From Planctomycetota bacterium (GTDB taxonomy: Bacteria > Planctomycetota > Planctomycetia > Pirellulales > Pirellulaceae), in NCBI GenBank assembly GCA_024277285.1, contig JAJRVM010000188.1:1-9292 (forward strand): 9,292 bases of DNA, in the 5' to 3' direction. The notes beneath the pieces were generated by a model. It made no database searches. It had not been told where the DNA came from and saw nothing but the letters and a program-made list of their open reading frames with translations. Of the stretch, positions 6,380-9,292 are shown one piece after another (within the stretch, counting starts at the first letter, position 1; every line of letters begins with the position of its first letter). Position numbers and translations under genes: made by a program.

Positions 6380-6396
6380 CTATGTTTTAGATGGAC
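6380..6396 (+). promoter_or_regulatory. shared leader element, copy 2 (CTATGTTTTAGATGGAC)
   Basis: This differs from the copy at 4122-4138 only at the twelfth base (A for T). It can take part in local folding: ACTATG (6379-6384) is complementary to CATAGT (6422-6427), which would enclose a GATCC-CCCAA-GGATC hairpin (6399-6413). Alternatively GTCCA (6367-6371) pairs with TGGAC (6392-6396), leaving CTATGTTTTAG in the loop. These pairings were found by eye and not computed. Confidence 0.55.
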
Positions 6397-6463
6397 TGGA
6401 TCCCCCAAGGATCTCTCATCACATAGTCTACGTTCGCCTACTCTTGAGTTTTGCCTTCGCGTC

Positions 6464-6467
6464 GGAG
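6464..6467 (+). promoter_or_regulatory. ribosome binding site GGAG deciding the start of the second VWA gene
   Basis: GGAG is followed by 7 nt and the ATG at 6475, the same spacing as for paralog 1. A TTG at 6451 in the same frame would add eight residues but is upstream of this site, so ATG 6475 is preferred. Confidence 0.7.
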
Positions 6468-6474
6468 TCTTATC

Positions 6475-8223
6475 ATGCGTCCATCGCTCGCTCACATTCG
6501 TAAAACACTGTCCACACACCAGCGGCCACGTCGCAAGGGAGCCATCCTTGTCCTTGCCGCCATCCTGATGATCGTCATGCTCGCCATGCTGGCTATGAGC
6601 ATCGACACGGGTTACATGTACACCATGCAGACCCAACTCGATCGCTCCGTCGACGCCGCCGCGTTGGCAGGAGCAGCCGGGCTCGTCGAGGGAACCGACC
6701 AAGCCAATCAGTCGGTGATTGAATACTTGGTACGCAATCCAGTCGGGAAACCCGCGAGTATCGTGACTGACAATGAACTTGCTCAACTGACCGCGCAGTT
6801 TCTCGCCGAACACTCCGCCGATTACGACATTGCCTGGGGGAACTGGAACGCCAACACGGGCCAGTTCGAGACAACCAATGCGCTGCCCTCGGCAATTTCA
6901 GTCTCGATGACCTACCCGAACTTGCCGTTCTTCTTTGGACGTGCCCTCGGCCATCAGGACTTCGCAGTCACGTCACATGCGATCGCCATGTACCAGCCGC
7001 GCGATATCATGGTCGTGCTCGACTTCTCAGGGTCCATGAACGATGACAGCGAGTTCAAGAGAATCTATACGTTCGGAAAAGACGCTATCATGGCAGGCCT
7101 GCAGACGATGTACGGAGAACTTGGCTCGCCCGTCTATGGTGATATGGTATTCGATCCGCAGTATGCGACCATCGATGGCATCCCGCCAGCCGCCGCCGAT
7201 CTGCCGCAGATCGAAGTGGAGTACCGCTACACCAAGATCAAAGTAACCTCCACCAAACCGCTCACCAACGTCATCGTCAAATACTCGGACGGCAGCAAGT
7301 CCAGCTACTACGGACTCTCGGCAAACAGCGGTGAATTCGGTAACGGCAAAGTCATCTATTACGCATGGGTCAAGTCGGGTCCCAATGGCACTAATCCGTC
7401 GTCCACCTATGGCGAGTACTTCGACTTGGACTCCGGTTCCATCCGCGCCAAGATCAAGACCGCGATGGGACTCGATGGCGTCAGCTACCCTTACGCCTCA
7501 GGAAGCTGGGAAAATTACATTGACTACTGCCGCTACGACAGCGACAACAGAAACGCCGGGTTCCGCTATATGTTCGGCTATGCCAGCTTGATCAACTATT
7601 GGCTCGAACGGAAGCCATGCAACTACCAAACCGCCGATCTGTGGAAAGTTAGCGCTCAACCCGTCACGGCCGTCAAGGACGCAGTCGATGTGTTCATGGA
7701 CTATGTGACTCAAGTTGACACCAATGACCGCATCGGCCTGGCCATCTACAACGCCCCCGATGGCGATGGCATCCTGGAAACCGGCCTGACACACGACTTC
7801 AACCTGGTCGTTGACCTGACGCGACATCGTCAGGCAGGCCATTACCATCGCTACACGAATATCGGTGCCGGCATGCAGACCGCACGGATCGAACTGGAAC
7901 AACAAGGTCGCGCCGGCGCGTTCAAGATGATCGTCCTGATGACCGATGGTCGCGCCAACTGGAACAACGGACGGTACAATACCTCGGCGGCCTACAGCAT
8001 GGTGCTTGACGAATCCGCAGCGGCCGCGGCACAGAACATCCCGATCGTGGCGATTAGCCTGGGGGCTGGAGCCGATACCGGTCTGATGGACTCGGTCGCT
8101 GAGATTACCGATTCGCGGCACTTCAATATCCCGGGCGGCCAAACGGTGGACGCCTATCGCGTCGGCCTGTTTGAAGTGTTCCGCGCGATCGCCGACAGCC
8201 GACCGCTGAAACTGGTCAAGTAA
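6475..8223 (+). CDS. TadG-like membrane-anchored VWA-domain protein, paralog 2
   Basis: The 582-residue product is collinear with paralog 1 over its whole length. It has basic residues (RPRRKG, 17-22), a hydrophobic helix (23-42), then SIDTGYMYTMQTQLDRSVD. MIDAS residues are D183, S185, S187 (DFSGS), T461 (YTNIGAG) and D491 (MTDGRAN). The same insert of about 200 residues separates DFSGSM from helix QPVTAVKDAVDVFMDYV. Within the insert the part at about 230-325, which looks beta-rich (for example EVEYRYTKIKVTST), has diverged most, while WENYIDY, NRNAGF and LINYWLERKP (about 345-381) remain nearly identical. In the N-terminal 50 residues from SIDTG, 42 are the same as in paralog 1. It is probably a membrane-anchored extracytoplasmic adhesion or scaffold protein, possibly tied to Tad-type export. 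A strong terminator follows 26 bp after the stop. Confidence 0.87.
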   Translation: MRPSLAHIRKTLSTHQRPRRKGAILVLAAILMIVMLAMLAMSIDTGYMYTMQTQLDRSVDAAALAGAAGLVEGTDQANQSVIEYLVRNPVGKPASIVTDNELAQLTAQFLAEHSADYDIAWGNWNANTGQFETTNALPSAISVSMTYPNLPFFFGRALGHQDFAVTSHAIAMYQPRDIMVVLDFSGSMNDDSEFKRIYTFGKDAIMAGLQTMYGELGSPVYGDMVFDPQYATIDGIPPAAADLPQIEVEYRYTKIKVTSTKPLTNVIVKYSDGSKSSYYGLSANSGEFGNGKVIYYAWVKSGPNGTNPSSTYGEYFDLDSGSIRAKIKTAMGLDGVSYPYASGSWENYIDYCRYDSDNRNAGFRYMFGYASLINYWLERKPCNYQTADLWKVSAQPVTAVKDAVDVFMDYVTQVDTNDRIGLAIYNAPDGDGILETGLTHDFNLVVDLTRHRQAGHYHRYTNIGAGMQTARIELEQQGRAGAFKMIVLMTDGRANWNNGRYNTSAAYSMVLDESAAAAAQNIPIVAISLGAGADTGLMDSVAEITDSRHFNIPGGQTVDAYRVGLFEVFRAIADSRPLKLVK

Positions 8224-8249
8224 GATTCGACCGGCGTTCCGCCACCCCA

Positions 8250-8278
8250 AGCCGCTCTCAACCGAGAGCGGCTTTTTT
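8250..8278 (+). terminator. intrinsic terminator after the second VWA gene
   Basis: AGCCGCTCTC (8250-8259), a loop of AACC, and GAGAGCGGCT (8264-8273) form a perfect 10-bp stem running into six T (8273-8278). It is the clearest intrinsic terminator in the window and ends transcription 3 bp before the second heptamer array. Confidence 0.95.
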
Positions 8279-8281
8279 CGT

Positions 8282-8414
8282 ACTCCCAACTCCCAACTCC
8301 CAACTCCCAACTCTGGACTCTGGACTCTGGACTCTGGACTCTCAGCTCTGGACTCTGGACTCTGGACTCTCAGCTCTGGACTCTGGACGCTCAGCTCTGG
8401 ACTCTGGACTCTGC
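8282..8414. repeat. heptamer tandem repeat array 2 (ACTCCCA / ACTCTGG type)
   Basis: Nineteen 7-bp units fill 133 bp with no break in register: four ACTCCCA, four ACTCTGG, ACTCTCA, GCTCTGG, two ACTCTGG, ACTCTCA, GCTCTGG, ACTCTGG, ACGCTCA, GCTCTGG, ACTCTGG and ACTCTGC. A unit ending in CA is followed by a G-started unit within the mixed part, as is largely true in array 1. A three-unit pattern with CTCA then GCTCTGG recurs, pointing to duplication of higher-order blocks. The array lies between the terminator of the VWA pair and the region downstream of the cvpA-like gene. Confidence 0.95.
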
Positions 8415-8470
8415 TATTACAGCCTCCCTGCAACGTCCGATAATGTTTCTTATGTTCGGTTATGGCTTCA

Positions 8471-8486
8471 TTTTTCCCGGGAAAAA
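8471..8486. other. perfect 16-bp palindrome TTTTTCCCGGGAAAAA
   Basis: The sequence equals its own reverse complement over 16 bp. It sits in the 221-bp gap between the heptamer array and the converging cvpA-like gene. It has no loop, so a stable short hairpin is less likely than a protein-binding site; a weak bidirectional terminator is another option. Confidence 0.4.
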
Positions 8487-8602
8487 CAGCCGTTTCGCGT
8501 TCGACGGCCCTGCGGCACCGATCGCGGCCGCCACCGTCAATGACGCGCAGCGACGCCTCAGAACGTGCGCCAAAACCGCCCTGTCCCGCCGACTCCGATA
8601 GC

Positions 8603-8642
8603 CGATCACCAGCGATCACCAGCGATCACCAGCGATCACCAG
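8603..8642. repeat. four perfect 10-bp tandem units CGATCACCAG spanning the cvpA stop
   Basis: Units at 8603-8612, 8613-8622, 8623-8632 and 8633-8642 are identical. On the minus strand each reads CTGGTGATCG. The stop codon of the cvpA-like gene (TGA, 8636-8638) and its last Trp codon lie in the unit at 8633-8642; the other three units follow the stop. Confidence 0.95.
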
Positions 8643-9229
8643 GTGTTGAGCTGAACCGGAACAGGCCCCTCGGCGTCCCCTTCCCCCTGCTCCAACGCCG
8701 CCCCATCAGACGATTCCAACCGGTCATCCAAAGCGTGCAAAACCGGCTTCAAGACGTCGTGCACCTCGCTCGGCAGGAACCGATGTGACTTGCTCAACAA
8801 GACCGCAATGTAAAAGCCACTTCTGGAGTTGACTATTGTCGTGCGTTGCTGATCACCCAATAACGTCACCGCGAACAGCGTGATAATGACGCACAGGACA
8901 ACGCCTTTGGCGAACCCCAGCAAGGCACCAAATTGACGATCAAATTCTTTCAACTTGAACCGATCGATGTACTTGGCAACCCACGAGAACATGACCCAGA
9001 TGCCGGCCGACGTGAGCATATACAGCAACAGCATGGCCAAGAAAATGCTCCACGGCGCCGACACCGGAATCCACTTGGCAAAAATCTCGCGAAACTGGAA
9101 CGCCACCAGATAGCTTGCAAAGATCGCCGCCAATGACGCGACCTGCCACGCCAGCCCTTTCCAGGCACCCCAAAGGGTGGCGATTGCCAGCACTGCTAGC
9201 ATCACGATGTCGTACGTCTCGATGTTCAT
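8636..9229 (-). CDS. CvpA-family membrane protein
   Basis: The 197-residue product fits the CvpA (colicin V production) family of small inner-membrane proteins. Hydrophobic segments lie at about 7-22, 27-46, 62-82 and 104-125, matching the usual four helices. The segment FDRQFGALLGFAKGVV (96-111) is the family's typical D-x-x-x-G-x-x-x-G-x-x-x-G turn into the last helix, and NIETYDIVMLAVLAIATLWGAWKG is a typical start (residues 2-25). Family members influence envelope function and, in E. coli, colicin V export, but the molecular role here is not known. The tail after residue 170 is acidic and probably disordered. ATG 9229 is preceded by GGGAG (9239-9243) with a 9-nt spacer. The frame stays open to the window edge, so an earlier start cannot be fully excluded. 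Confidence 0.83.
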   Translation of the reverse strand: MNIETYDIVMLAVLAIATLWGAWKGLAWQVASLAAIFASYLVAFQFREIFAKWIPVSAPWSIFLAMLLLYMLTSAGIWVMFSWVAKYIDRFKLKEFDRQFGALLGFAKGVVLCVIITLFAVTLLGDQQRTTIVNSRSGFYIAVLLSKSHRFLPSEVHDVLKPVLHALDDRLESSDGAALEQGEGDAEGPVPVQLNTW

Positions 9230-9291
9230 CCCAACTGTCTCCCGACTTCCCTGAAGCTGGCGTTTCCGAACTGACGCGGCACTAGGATCAT
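9226..9291 (-). CDS. possible 3' end of an upstream minus-strand gene
   Basis: On the minus strand a frame open from the window edge ends at TGA (9226-9228), giving a tail that includes ILVPRQFGNASFREVGRQLG. It overlaps the cvpA-like ATG as ATGA, an arrangement typical of translationally coupled genes in one operon. Only about 21 codons are visible and I do not recognise the product; chance openness over this length is quite possible. Confidence 0.25.
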   Translation of the reverse strand: MILVPRQFGNASFREVGRQLG

Positions 9292-9292
9292 C

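Larger units (their letters stand above)
5959..6474. other. gene-free leader between the two VWA paralogs
   Basis: No coding frame is convincing in these 516 bp. Items seen are a GC hairpin CGCCC-TGGG-GGGCG (5973-5986) 15 bp after the stop of paralog 1 without a T tract, an A-rich patch (about 6105-6150), a perfect 14-bp tandem duplication (6211-6238), the shared leader element (6380-6396), a small hairpin right after it, and the RBS at 6464-6467. The length suggests a promoter of its own for paralog 2. Confidence 0.55.

Noticed and set aside
7498..8619. Minus-strand open frame of 373 codons covering the end of paralog 2 and heptamer array 2
   Set aside because: Its middle is a Ser/Glu/Gln/Arg-rich repeat that is only the translation of the 7-bp array, and the rest is antisense to a real gene.

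Overview
The window most likely comes from a planctomycete, probably of the Pirellulaceae/Pirellulales type. This is inferred from three things: two large TadG-like proteins carrying von Willebrand A (VWA) domains, a eukaryotic-type Ser/Thr kinase standing alone, and long gene-free gaps holding heptamer tandem repeats. No rRNA, tRNA, CRISPR array, transposase or phage gene was seen. The genes look chromosomal and mostly housekeeping, with one accessory-looking surface or pilus-type pair.

Left part (1-2797). The window opens inside the 3' end of a tRNA pseudouridine synthase A gene (truA), whose reading frame runs into an 8-bp repeat. A heptamer array (141-231) follows and ends only a few bases before a family 4 glycosyltransferase gene (237-1247). 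That gene is interrupted near its 3' end by an apparent -1 frameshift; the missing C-terminus is readable in another frame (1244-1393). A 531-bp gap without convincing genes leads to a GTG-started protein kinase gene with a DFA in place of DFG and a degenerate glycine loop.

Middle (2945-8278). accA, the alpha subunit of acetyl-CoA carboxylase carboxyltransferase, is followed by two tandem paralogous genes (4213-5958 and 6475-8223). Both encode an N-terminal membrane helix of the TadE/TadG type and a VWA domain whose metal-site motif is split from the rest of the domain by an insert of about 200 residues. Their 5' leaders (284 and 516 bp) have diverged apart from a 17-bp element, CTATGTTTTAGNTGGAC, at almost the same distance from each start codon. 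A strong intrinsic terminator closes the second paralog.

Right part (8282-9292). A second heptamer array built from related units follows the terminator. A converging minus-strand gene for a CvpA-family membrane protein comes next; its stop codon lies in the first of four perfect 10-bp repeats. At the right edge another minus-strand frame may end in a 4-bp overlap with the cvpA-like start.

The truA, glycosyltransferase, kinase, accA and cvpA genes show no obvious shared pathway. The only clear functional unit is the VWA pair, probably cell-envelope proteins made under a shared control element. The observations most worth following are that shared leader element, the insert inside the VWA fold, and the two related heptamer arrays.
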